64,000 bases of DNA, from contig JAJRXK010000058.1 of assembly GCA_024276305.1 (NCBI GenBank), positions 123,558 to 187,557 on the forward strand, in the 5' to 3' direction. The notes below the pieces were generated by a model. That model was not told the DNA's origin. It was given only the letters and a program-made list of their open reading frames with translations, and did not search any database. The translations under genes and the position numbers were made by a program. Position 1 is the first letter of the stretch; each line of letters opens with the position of its first letter. Shown here piece after piece: positions 54,621-63,932 of the stretch. The stretch comes from Candidatus Krumholzibacteriota bacterium. Its GTDB lineage: Bacteria; Krumholzibacteriota; Krumholzibacteriia; JAJRXK01.

Positions 54621-54904
54621 TTCATGCTTCCTTTCCTGGCGGTGCTGCCAGGATGCCCGAGGGACGAGGCCAGATCAAGGCTCCGGCACCCGGGGGACGC
54701 GAGTCCGGTCTCCGCCGCCAGCGGGGCGAAACGAATTCGAAGCTGTGAACTCTCCCGCAGAGACCTTGTGGCGCGGGATGGACCATCCTATCGTGCCCCG
54801 CGATGCCCCACACAGCCTCGCGAGGATTCCGCTCGGGCACGCTTCCTGCAGTCCTTGCCCCAGAACTCGCCGGATTCGATCATTCCTCCCGGAGGCGGGT
54901 CTCC

Positions 54905-56032
54905 ATGCCTTACCGATCCCAACCCTGCATCCCCACCCCGCGCGCGACGATCGCGGTGCTCGGCCTGATCCTGCTCCTGAGCGCTCCGGCCGTCCAAGCC
55001 GCCTTCGTCCACCCCGGACTCCTGAACAGTGCCGAGGAGATCGCGGTGGTCCGCGCCAAAGTCGCCGCCCAGGCCGAACCCTGGAAGAGCGCACTCGACT
55101 TCATGCTCAATCGACCGGAGGGCAGCCTCTACTACGCCCCGGTCCCCTACGCCCGGCCCTTCCAAGGATCCTACGGTCAGGGAGACAGTGGCGGATGGCG
55201 CATGATGATGGACGCTCGGGCCGCCTACCTCCATGCCCTGGCCTGGGTCATCACCGACGATGTTCCGCGCAAGCAGAAGGCCATCGATCTCCTCAACGCC
55301 TGGAGTTACAAGCTCGAAGGCGTCGACGGCGTCAACGCCAAGCTCATCGCCGCGGCGGCGATCACCGGATTCGCCAATGCGGCGGAATTGCTCAAGTACA
55401 CGGATTCGGGGTGGAGCGCGGTCGACCAAGCCCAAGCCGCCTCCATGTTCCGCAACGTGTACTACCCACTCATTCGGGATTTCCAACCGGGCTACAACGG
55501 GAATTGGGATGCCATGATCACCCACGCGATCATGGCGATGGGAGTGTTTCTCGATGACCAGGCGATGTTCGATTCCGCCCGCGCTTATTTCGAGTCGGGC
55601 AGCGGGAATGGCTCATTGCCCAATTACATCCGCCCCGACGGCACCACTCAGGAGACGACCCGGGACGCCGAACACGAGAACATGGGAATCGCCGGATTCA
55701 CGGGCACCTGTGAGACCGCGTGGCACCAGGGCATCGATCTCTATTCCTACCTCGACAACCGTCTCCTCGCCGGGGCCGAGGGAGTGGCGCAACGGGTTTC
55801 CGACACCTTCACCACTCCCGTTCCCTGCTGGGAAACCATCTACAATCACTATCACAATCGCCTGGGGCTTGCGATGCCCCAGACCGAACGGGTCCTGAAC
55901 AGCTGGGGTTACCGCCCCGAGAACTTTGGCCTCATGCAGGGAATCGGCTACGGAACGCTCACCTCGTTCCTCAAGACCGTACCCATCTCGGCGGCGACCA
56001 TGGGCGGTATCAAGGGCGCTTTTCGGCCCTGA
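54905..56032 (+). CDS. alginate lyase-family secreted protein
   Basis: Signal peptide; FVHPGLLNSAEEIAVVRAKVAAQAEPWKSALDFML, NGNWDAMITHAIMAMGVFLDD, RDAEHENMGIAGFTGTCETAWHQGIDLY. Confidence 0.8.
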   Translation: MPYRSQPCIPTPRATIAVLGLILLLSAPAVQAAFVHPGLLNSAEEIAVVRAKVAAQAEPWKSALDFMLNRPEGSLYYAPVPYARPFQGSYGQGDSGGWRMMMDARAAYLHALAWVITDDVPRKQKAIDLLNAWSYKLEGVDGVNAKLIAAAAITGFANAAELLKYTDSGWSAVDQAQAASMFRNVYYPLIRDFQPGYNGNWDAMITHAIMAMGVFLDDQAMFDSARAYFESGSGNGSLPNYIRPDGTTQETTRDAEHENMGIAGFTGTCETAWHQGIDLYSYLDNRLLAGAEGVAQRVSDTFTTPVPCWETIYNHYHNRLGLAMPQTERVLNSWGYRPENFGLMQGIGYGTLTSFLKTVPISAATMGGIKGAFRP

Positions 56033-56678
56033 GTCGACCTCGGTCCAGGGCATCTTTCCAGAGCGTTTCTCCCTTGACGAACCAGGAAAAGCCGAAGGCC
56101 CACAGAGCCGTCGACTCCAACCAGAACCGGGGATGAAGCCGGGAAACCTCTTCGTTCTCACCCTTCCACCACACCACTGCAATCAGCAACAGGCTGATGA
56201 GGATCAACGATCCACAGATTCGATAGACTCGGTTACGGATCTTCTTCTGGGGAGTGATCGGTTGCCCAGGAGCGGACTTCGTGAACCGGAAGATCGAAAA
56301 GTAGGCCAGCACGAGGAAGAAGCCGGCCGCGGACATCGCGTGGATCACAGAAACCCACGACTTCGCGCTGTTCGAAGGGAAGAGGGCCACGGCCATCGCC
56401 AGGATTCCAGCCACATTGCCGGCCCAGTTGTCACGGCGATCGTAACCGCGATACGAGAACAGGAACCACCCGATCACGAAGAGCACGCCCACCAGAACAT
56501 CGCGCATGGGGGTCGCATAGTAGGCGCTGATCGAGGATTGCGGGACCGAGCCCGCCCCTCGCAGGGCGTTCCCCGCGAAGAGGACCCCGGGCAGGAGCAC
56601 TCCCAATAACCCTACCCATCGCCTCAAGCGCAGGTAGGAGATGATCAATTGGGTTTCGCTTCGTTCCGGAGTCTTCAC
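56010..56678 (-). CDS. DUF998-like membrane protein
   Basis: LLPGVLFAGNALRGAGSVPQSSISAYYATPMRDVLVGVLFVIGWFLFSYRGYDRRDNWAGNVAG; about six hydrophobic segments. Confidence 0.65.
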   Translation of the reverse strand: MKTPERSETQLIISYLRLRRWVGLLGVLLPGVLFAGNALRGAGSVPQSSISAYYATPMRDVLVGVLFVIGWFLFSYRGYDRRDNWAGNVAGILAMAVALFPSNSAKSWVSVIHAMSAAGFFLVLAYFSIFRFTKSAPGQPITPQKKIRNRVYRICGSLILISLLLIAVVWWKGENEEVSRLHPRFWLESTALWAFGFSWFVKGETLWKDALDRGRLRAEKRP

Positions 56679-56730
56679 CGGGCACCACCGCTTCGGGGCG
56701 CATCAAGTGCACCCCGAGGCGAAGGCGATG

Positions 56731-58011
56731 TCAAGCGGATCTGCTGCGGCGACGACCACGGGAGGGCTGACCACGTCGGCTCCCCTGCGATCCGCTCCGC
56801 GAACGGCTGCGATAGGTGCGTTGGGAACGCGACTTCGAATGCGGCTCCGACGCCTCCACCTGCACGTCGCTCTCGAAGCCTGCGATCTTCTCTCGCCGGA
56901 TCGCCGATCCGATCATCTTCTCGGTCGCTCGCAGCCAGGCGTGGTCCTCACGGGTCACGAAGGTACAGGCGATCCCACTCTGCTCCGACCGCCCCGTTCG
57001 TCCGATGCGGTGAGTGTAGGCCTCCGGAGTGGTGGGCACATCGAAGTTCAACACGTGGGTGACCCCACTGACATCGATGCCTCGAGCGGCCACGTCGGTC
57101 GCGACCAAAATATCGAAACGGCGCGATCGAAATCCAGCCATGGCTCGATCCCGCTGGGATTGGGACATGTTTCCCTGCAAGGCGACCGCTCGGCGCCCCG
57201 CCTTCGACAGTTGTTCGGCCAAACGACGTGCTCGGTGCTTGGTGCGGGTGAACACGATCGCCGTCTTGCAGTCCTCGAGGTCCAGGAAATGATCCAGAAG
57301 CTCTCGCTTGCGGCGTTCCACCACATGGACCAGGCCGTGGTCGACCAGAGCCGCCGGCGCCGAATCATTCAATTCGACGACATGGGGATCGCGGAGAATG
57401 TCGTCGGCCAAGTGTCGAATCTCCTTGGGCATCGTCGCCGAGAACATCAGGTTCTGGCGATCCGACGGAAGCGCACGCAGGATCCTGCGGATCGTGGGAA
57501 GGAAGCCCATGTCGAACATGTGGTCCGCTTCGTCCAAGACCAAGGTTTCGACTTGGTCCAGCCGCAGGAGTCCCTGCTCCACTAGGTCCAGGACTCGTCC
57601 CGGACAGCCCACGACGATTTCCGGTCGGGAGCGAAGGATGCTCACCTGCTTGTGCTGGGGCACTCCACCAAAGATGATGGCCAGCTTCACCTTGGTGAAA
57701 CGCGACAACAGGCTGATTTCGGCCGCAATCTGGGTCGCCAGTTCGCGAGTGGGAGCCAGGATCAACGCACGCGTCGCCTTGTGCCGATGACCCGTCAACT
57801 CGTCCAGGAGCGGCAACGCGAACGCTGCCGTCTTTCCCGTCCCCGTCTGGGCCAGGCCCAAGATGTCCTGCCCCTCAAGGGCAGCGGGGATGGTCGCGAC
57901 TTGGATGGGTCGCGCGGTCTCGAAGCCCGCTGCATCGACTCCTCGCAGCAGGGCACTATGTAGATCGAATCGGTCGAAAGTGACCGGCTCGTGATTCTCG
58001 ATGGATTTCAT
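56731..58011 (-). CDS. DEAD-box ATP-dependent RNA helicase (RhlE-like)
   Basis: AQTGTGKTAAFALPLL, PTRELATQI, VLDEADHMFDMGF, FSATMPKE, HRIGRTGRSEQSG; Arg/Ser-rich tail. Confidence 0.95.
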   Translation of the reverse strand: MKSIENHEPVTFDRFDLHSALLRGVDAAGFETARPIQVATIPAALEGQDILGLAQTGTGKTAAFALPLLDELTGHRHKATRALILAPTRELATQIAAEISLLSRFTKVKLAIIFGGVPQHKQVSILRSRPEIVVGCPGRVLDLVEQGLLRLDQVETLVLDEADHMFDMGFLPTIRRILRALPSDRQNLMFSATMPKEIRHLADDILRDPHVVELNDSAPAALVDHGLVHVVERRKRELLDHFLDLEDCKTAIVFTRTKHRARRLAEQLSKAGRRAVALQGNMSQSQRDRAMAGFRSRRFDILVATDVAARGIDVSGVTHVLNFDVPTTPEAYTHRIGRTGRSEQSGIACTFVTREDHAWLRATEKMIGSAIRREKIAGFESDVQVEASEPHSKSRSQRTYRSRSRSGSQGSRRGQPSRGRRRSRSA

Positions 58012-58287
58012 GAACTCGATTTTCTGCCGCACAGACGTAGACCTATACCACGTCCCGCAGGCTAGGATTCCGACCCAAACAACAGTAAAGGGCAAGAGAG
58101 ATTGCAGAAGCAGCGTGACCCGGTGGGTTGGTGTGGGTCCTGTTGTTCGCCGCAGTCGGGTCAATGCCCGATCGCAAGGTACTTATGATAGTGTCGTTGC
58201 AAGAATACCGCCAGTCGGGGCTCCGACGAGCGATCGTTCCCCTTCATCGCGCCCTTTTCTCCGGCTTCGACCTCTTGTCACCCCTGT

Positions 58288-58674
58288 TCAACCCCGGAGT
58301 TCGATGTTCGAACCCTCAGCGGGATAGTGCGCATGCCACTTGTTGGGACTCTGCGGATGCGCAAGATGGATGTGGATGGAGGGAACTCCATCTTCGTTCT
58401 CCAGTTCGAACTTGGCCCAGGTCACTCCCGGAGAGAGCGTGTAACCCGTGATCGTCTCCAGGTCGGCGGAGCTGGCGGGCATGGTCCCACGGATGAGTTG
58501 GTATTCCTCGATTTGAAGGAAGGTCGTCCGGAGATCGCTCTTCATGGACGCGTCGTAAGATCGAGCCCGGGTCGATGCATAGTTCGGAATGGCGATGGCC
58601 GCGAGAATACCGACCACCACGATGACGATCATCAGCTCCACTAGCGTAAATCCATCACGACGGTTGGAAATCAT
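58288..58674 (-). CDS. type IV pilin-like / pseudopilin protein
   Basis: Prepilin motif DGFTLVELMIVIVVVGILAAIAIPNYASTRARSYDASMKSDLRT. Confidence 0.88.
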   Translation of the reverse strand: MISNRRDGFTLVELMIVIVVVGILAAIAIPNYASTRARSYDASMKSDLRTTFLQIEEYQLIRGTMPASSADLETITGYTLSPGVTWAKFELENEDGVPSIHIHLAHPQSPNKWHAHYPAEGSNIELRG

Positions 58675-58885
58675 GCGGTACTCCTGGAATCCGGGGTGCG
58701 TTCCTGTGATCTGTCAACGCAATCCGAAGTCCAACTCCACGGGAGGGGAACCATCGGTTCTCCGCCTCCTTCACGGGGAAGCTCAGGAGGCGATTGGGCC
58801 CGATGGCGACCGGATCGGTGAACTCCACTTGGGGGTTCTCGCGCCGGAAGTGGGAGATTCCCGGCAATTCCGGATTGGTCGCGAT

Positions 58886-60175
58886 TCAGGCTGACGCACT
58901 TCTTCGAGCGATCTTCCTCAAGATCTTGTGGTCTTCTCCCAATTTGCAGAGTCCTTCGCAGTGCTCGCAGAGATCCCCGAAAGAAATGTATCCCAAGGAA
59001 ACCTCCGCGAGGTCATCCCGAAACGCGGGGCGTCGGAGTTGAGCCATGACTTCCTTTTCCCGCCGATCGGGCGCCACGATGTAGAGATCACAATCGCAGG
59101 CTGGAATCGACCTGGCCAAATCCTCCAAGCGTAGAATCCCAGAATAGATCGACGTGCTCTTTTCCACCTCGAATGCGGCCACGAGATCTCCCGACTCGGG
59201 CCTCAACCAGATCACATCGATCAGACTTACCGTCTCATGTACCTCCTGCGGCCAGTCTCTCGCAGGGAGGCGGGGAATCGTCATCATCGAGAAGGATTCT
59301 CCATCGCAGCCACGATGCCGGTCGTTTCGGGCAACGTGCACCTCGAACCCGAGTTCGCGGCCGATACGCAAGAGCAGAAACTGAATCCGAGTATGCTCTG
59401 ATTCTTCCCGCCCTTGGTCGACGACCTCCTTGTGCCGACGAAGCGCGGCCTTCGCCGCCTTCTGTCGCTCGGCTTCCAATACGGCGTCCACATTTCCCGA
59501 CACCAGCAATCGCCCCGATCCGATCTCGAACAGCAGTCCCGCGAAGGCTCCCAAGTCCTTCGATAGTCGATTTCGCACCTCCTTCTCGGAGTTCACCTCG
59601 ACAATGACCTCGCGCATGGCCAGGTAGCTCTGCCATGAGCCGAGCTTCAACCGATCTTGGAAGAGCAGGTTGAATCCCTTGAGAATCGCAGTGTTGAACG
59701 GGGGCACATAGGTCGGATGCAAGAAGTAGATGATATTCGCTGCTGCTGGACCCAAGCCCTTGATCGCTGGGGAGGAGATTCGGCTCATTTCCGCCAGCAC
59801 GTGCTCCTCCCGCACCGACGAAAGACACCCTTCCAAGAAAGCGCCGAACCTGCGCTTGTTCGGTTCACTCTCGTAAATGTCGGGGATGCGCAATTTCGGT
59901 TTCCAATAGAACGGATGTGCAGCGCCTGCAAAAACCTGCTTCTGTTAGGTGATTGCCGCAAGGACCACCTCGAGAGGTGAGCCCTTGAAATCGCTCCCGA
60001 AGCTCCCATCCGCGATGCTGTCGATCGTATTGCGAACACCCCTGCGAATCGCGCGAAATGCCTTCAGCCGCTCCTCGGCTCCGATAAACCACGTATTATA
60101 GACTGACTCCGGATCCGCTTTGTAACGGTCGATCATCTCTACCAGCGCTGCAGTGTCCGCCATTGTGCTCGTCAC
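58886..60175 (-). pseudogene. restriction-endonuclease-like protein interrupted by one in-frame TAA (two ORFs, 76 aa + 335 aa)
   Basis: ORFs 60175..59945 and 59893..58886 are in the same frame; translation reads ...SPLEVVLAAIT*QKQVFAGAAHPFYWKPKLRIPDIYESEPNKRR... with no other stop; contains VAAFEVEKSTSIYSGILRLEDLA. Confidence 0.75.
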
Positions 60176-60816
60176 TCGCTGACTGGGGGTTCAGATCCAG
60201 AACCGCCGATTCCGTCCGGAAGAATGCCTTCTGCGTCCGGTTCGACTAGCAACGGATGGTTCTCATCTTCGAGGACACGGCTCCGATAGATCTCCACGGT
60301 CGGCGGATCGTAGGCCATCGAGAGATGACCGCCCTCCTCGGACCACAGCCACAACAGCCGGGGGTTTCTCAAGAATACCTGGGTGTAGTAGTCGACCTCC
60401 TGGTCGAGCATGCTGATCCGGCCACCATCTCCGACCGCCATCGCCCGCCCCCACTGATTCAGCGTGAGTTCGAAGGCATTGAAGATCCGAATTGCGGCCG
60501 CGCGTTCGAGCAAATACAGCCTTCTTTGCTCTTGGATTGGAAGTTCGCTTGCGTAGGATCTCAATATGTCGCGAATGGGCTCATAGGTCTGCGGAACTTC
60601 ATTGAGATGGCTCACCTCCCAGAACTCCGGAGACGACATCAAGTCCCAGTCCTCGTAGATCTGGTGCAGGAGCTCTGTCGTGCGCTCGTCCCGATGCTGC
60701 TGCTGTCCGACAACCAGTGCGTAACCCGAGACCAACAAGGCGGTGATCGACAGGACCACGGCAATGAGTTCCGGCCATCGCGACGAACCCTGCATATTCT
60801 CAGCTGACTTCGTCAT
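60172..60816 (-). CDS. hypothetical protein with N-terminal TM helix
   Basis: 214 aa; WPELIAVVLSITALLVSGYALVVGQQQ; ATGA overlap with the downstream nuclease-like ORF. Confidence 0.65.
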   Translation of the reverse strand: MTKSAENMQGSSRWPELIAVVLSITALLVSGYALVVGQQQHRDERTTELLHQIYEDWDLMSSPEFWEVSHLNEVPQTYEPIRDILRSYASELPIQEQRRLYLLERAAAIRIFNAFELTLNQWGRAMAVGDGGRISMLDQEVDYYTQVFLRNPRLLWLWSEEGGHLSMAYDPPTVEIYRSRVLEDENHPLLVEPDAEGILPDGIGGSGSEPPVSE

Positions 60817-60855
60817 GGCGGATCCCTTCCGTCCACTGGAATTCTCGCGGTGAGG

Positions 60856-62085
60856 TCAAGCGTCCATTGGCCGACTCGCGAGAGCAAATCGGAGAACGAA
60901 GTATCCGGCCAGACCCGAGACGAGAGAGCCGATCAGAATACCGAGACGGTCCAAGCCCAGATAGGCCGCTCCCCCCTGCTCGAAAGACAGAGATGCGATG
61001 AACAGGCTCATCGTAAAGCCGATTCCACAGAGCAGGCTCGTGCCGTAGAGCTGCTTCCACCCGACTCCCTCCGGAGTCGATGCAATCCCGATGCGGACCG
61101 CCAACCAGCACATGACAAAGATGCCAACCTGCTTCCCAAAGAACAGTCCGACCATGATGCCGAGAGGAACAGGGTGGAGTGCGTCCGCAACCGAGACTCC
61201 CGAGATCGAAACTCCCGCGTTGGCGAAGGCAAAGATCGGGAGCACGCAGAAGGCCACCCAAGGGTGCAGTCCGTGCTCCAAGTGCCGGAGCAGAGATTCC
61301 GGAGCGGGCCCGGACGAAGACTCTTCGGAGACACGCAAAGGGATGAACATCGCCAACACCACACCGGCCAACGTGGCATGAACTCCAGACTTGAGCACCG
61401 CGACCCACAGGGGCACTCCAATGAGGAAATAGGCCGCGGGACGCGTCACCCCAGCACGGTTGAGGAAGACCAGACCAAGAATGAGTACCGCCGCAACGCC
61501 CAAGGACAGCAATGACAGCTTCGCCGTGTAAAACAATGCGATCACGACAATCGCGCCGAGGTCGTCAAAAATCGCGACGCTCAGGAGAAAGGCCTTCAAC
61601 GCGGAGGGAACACGCTTTCCCAGCAGTGACAGCACGCCCAGCGCAAAGGCAATATCTGTCGCCGTCGGGATCGCCCAACCTTTCATCGCAACAGAATCAC
61701 CCGAGTTGAAGGCCACGTAAAAGGCGGCGGGGACCAACATTCCGCCGACTGCCGCGAAAGCGGGCAAGCTTGCACGTCGTAGGCTCGACAGATGCCCTTC
61801 GATGACCTCGCGTTTCAGCTCCATGCCCACGAGAAAGAAGAAGATGGCCATCAAGCCGTCATTGATCCACAGAAGCAAAGGCTTGGCGATCTCGAAAGAA
61901 CCCACTCGTATCTCGAGCGGGACATTCAACAATGAGTCGTAGTAGACCGAGAGTGGAGAATTGGCCACGGCCAGCGCAAACGCCGTCGTCGCCATCAGCA
62001 CCAGACCTCCCGCAGCTTCCAGACGCAGAAAATCGCGGAGTGGGCTCATCACCTGTTCGAATGCGGTACGTGGGCGGGCTTCCAT
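60856..62085 (-). CDS. nhaA: Na+/H+ antiporter NhaA
   Basis: LLLWINDGLMAIFFFLVGMELKREVIEG, GWAIPTATDIAFALGVLSLLGKRVP, VAIFDDLGAIVVIALFYT. Confidence 0.96.
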   Translation of the reverse strand: MEARPRTAFEQVMSPLRDFLRLEAAGGLVLMATTAFALAVANSPLSVYYDSLLNVPLEIRVGSFEIAKPLLLWINDGLMAIFFFLVGMELKREVIEGHLSSLRRASLPAFAAVGGMLVPAAFYVAFNSGDSVAMKGWAIPTATDIAFALGVLSLLGKRVPSALKAFLLSVAIFDDLGAIVVIALFYTAKLSLLSLGVAAVLILGLVFLNRAGVTRPAAYFLIGVPLWVAVLKSGVHATLAGVVLAMFIPLRVSEESSSGPAPESLLRHLEHGLHPWVAFCVLPIFAFANAGVSISGVSVADALHPVPLGIMVGLFFGKQVGIFVMCWLAVRIGIASTPEGVGWKQLYGTSLLCGIGFTMSLFIASLSFEQGGAAYLGLDRLGILIGSLVSGLAGYFVLRFALASRPMDA

Positions 62086-62113
62086 CGCGTTCAGCGAATC
62101 CTCTCGTCACGTA

Positions 62114-62344
62114 TCAGATAGATTTTCGAGCAGAACACTGGAGAATGCTGGTCCTCAGCTTACTCCGAAGCACGAAGATGTGCCACGCGGAATCCGAGAC
62201 CCCGGCGCGGATCATCCCACGAACACCGTTGCATTCCAACCAATGAATCAACCAGGGAAGGAGTTCCTCCTTGGTGAACGCTCGTTCGGGAAAGTCACCC
62301 GACTCCGGTTCGCCCCACGTGAACGGGTTGTCGGAACACCGCAC
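62114..62344 (-). CDS. short hypothetical protein (possible remnant)
   Basis: Open frame CSDNPFTWGEPESGDFPERAFTKEELLPWLIHWLECNGVRGMIRAGV between nhaA and VOC genes; start uncertain. Confidence 0.3.
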   Translation of the reverse strand: MRCSDNPFTWGEPESGDFPERAFTKEELLPWLIHWLECNGVRGMIRAGVSDSAWHIFVLRSKLRTSILQCSARKSI

Positions 62345-62357
62345 GGGTGGCGACCGC

Positions 62358-62750
62358 TCAATCCTCGGACCCGTCGCGGGCAAAGGCCAGCACGTGCCCA
62401 TCGAGGTCCAGAAGATACCCCACGTCGTGGCCCCAGTCGCGAGGCTGCACGGGGCTCAACTCTCTCGCACCTGCTGACAGGGCAAGACGATAAAACTTCC
62501 CCGGATCCTCGACGACCACGTAGAGTTCCGACCGGGGAGCGCGGCCCTCAGACGAAGGATCGGGGAGCAGATCCCCGAGCAGACGCTTGATCCCGACCTC
62601 GGGCATCAGCCCCAGAACGGCGCCCCCTGGAAGGTCGAACTCCGACATTCCCTCGACCTCGAGTCGAGGCGCGATCCCAAGAACTTTCGAATAAAAGGAT
62701 GTGCTCGCAGCCTCGTCGGAGACGTAGAGAATGAAATGGGCGGCGGTCAT
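62358..62750 (-). CDS. VOC family (glyoxalase/bleomycin-resistance-like) protein
   Basis: AAHFILYVSDEAASTSFYSKVLGIAPRLEVEGMSEFDLPGGAVLGLMPE...GYLLDLDGHVLAFAR. Confidence 0.88.
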   Translation of the reverse strand: MTAAHFILYVSDEAASTSFYSKVLGIAPRLEVEGMSEFDLPGGAVLGLMPEVGIKRLLGDLLPDPSSEGRAPRSELYVVVEDPGKFYRLALSAGARELSPVQPRDWGHDVGYLLDLDGHVLAFARDGSED

Positions 62751-62760
62751 GGCTTCCCTT

Positions 62761-63315
62761 TCATGGTTTCTCGTTCTTGTCTCGGATCGGGCGAAGAGCA
62801 GTACCACGAGGATCTCCTTCGAGCTTCAGACGGCCCTCATCCTTCGTCACAGGACAGTGTTTGATGAGCGTTTCCGTATGTGGAGCGAAGCCCGCGGATT
62901 CCCAGAACGCTCGGGAGTCGGGGTTGAGCACGTCGACCTTGACCTCGATCCTAGAGACTCCTCGGTCCAACAACCACTGCTCCGCCGCCTCGAACAATCG
63001 CCGGCCGATTCCTCTCTTGCGGTGCTTCTCCGTTACTGCGATTTCCTGCAGGAATCCGTAACTGCGAATAGTGGTGATCGGCGGGTACTGGATCTCGGTC
63101 GCCACCACATATCCTACGACTTCGCCGTCGATCTCGGCGACGAGAACCGCAAAGCAGCAGTCCTCGATTCTCTCCGTGATGTACGCCGCCCAACGATCCG
63201 CAGCGTCCACTGCACGGACGAATCCTGAATCGAGGGCCGTGTGAAAGTCCATGAACTCGATCCACAAACCCACCAGGGCGTCGACATCTCTCGGTCTCGC
63301 TTTGCGTATGTTCAT
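62761..63315 (-). CDS. GNAT family N-acetyltransferase
   Basis: NIRKARPRDVDALVGLWIEFMDFH, LQEIAVTEKHRKRGIGRRLFEAAEQWLLDRG. Confidence 0.9.
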   Translation of the reverse strand: MNIRKARPRDVDALVGLWIEFMDFHTALDSGFVRAVDAADRWAAYITERIEDCCFAVLVAEIDGEVVGYVVATEIQYPPITTIRSYGFLQEIAVTEKHRKRGIGRRLFEAAEQWLLDRGVSRIEVKVDVLNPDSRAFWESAGFAPHTETLIKHCPVTKDEGRLKLEGDPRGTALRPIRDKNEKP

Positions 63316-63389
63316 CGGAGGCACCAATATGGCATCGAGTCTCGGATCGCCACTCGGGGCAGAGCTCAGGTTGTGGTTGCCCCCCGGAA

Positions 63390-63701
63390 TCATTCTTCGA
63401 TCAATCTGATTCCGCAACACGGGCAATACTTCGGCTCCTTCAGACCCAAGTACAGCTTCCCGAGATGTCCATCGCACGCCGGACATCGCCACACCTTGAC
63501 ATGGACAAATGCCCCATAAGACACGGAAACCACGAACAGGACGACCGAGATCCACTTCGAACCAACGGAATAGTAGGCCATCAGGGAAATGGTACCGGCC
63601 ACCGCTCCCAGACCCATCGCCATTCGTGTCGTGACCCTGCGTCGCCTCTCGAACTCCGCGATCACTTCCTTGTTCAGCTTTTCTTCATCCTGATGTGCCA
63701 T
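63390..63701 (-). CDS. small membrane protein with C-terminal zinc-ribbon-like motif
   Basis: TM segments then WRCPACDGHLGKLYLGLKEPKYCPCCGIRLIEE (two CxxC pairs). Confidence 0.6.
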   Translation of the reverse strand: MAHQDEEKLNKEVIAEFERRRRVTTRMAMGLGAVAGTISLMAYYSVGSKWISVVLFVVSVSYGAFVHVKVWRCPACDGHLGKLYLGLKEPKYCPCCGIRLIEE

Positions 63702-63902
63702 GATCCTGCTCACGATACTCCCCCAACCTTCCGCTCCGCCTTGCTGGCAGGTCGGGACCGATCCGCTCTTCCTCGAGATCAAGGGTCGCCTTGTGTCACC
63801 ATCGAGAACAGCCTACCCACCGGACGGTAGTTTCGAGCGGTCGTCACCACGGAGGTTTCTGGAGCGATATTAGCCCTGATGTGACAATAATCGCAGCATG
63901 AA

Positions 63903-63932
63903 AAAGGCGGCCCTCGTAGGAGAACCGCCTTT
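63903..63932. terminator. rho-independent-like hairpin
   Basis: AAAGGCGG...CCGCCTTT inverted repeat with flanking A/T. Confidence 0.55.

Noticed and set aside
58655-58867. 70-aa ORF upstream of the pilin
   Set aside because: No domain, no convincing start context; probably non-coding gap
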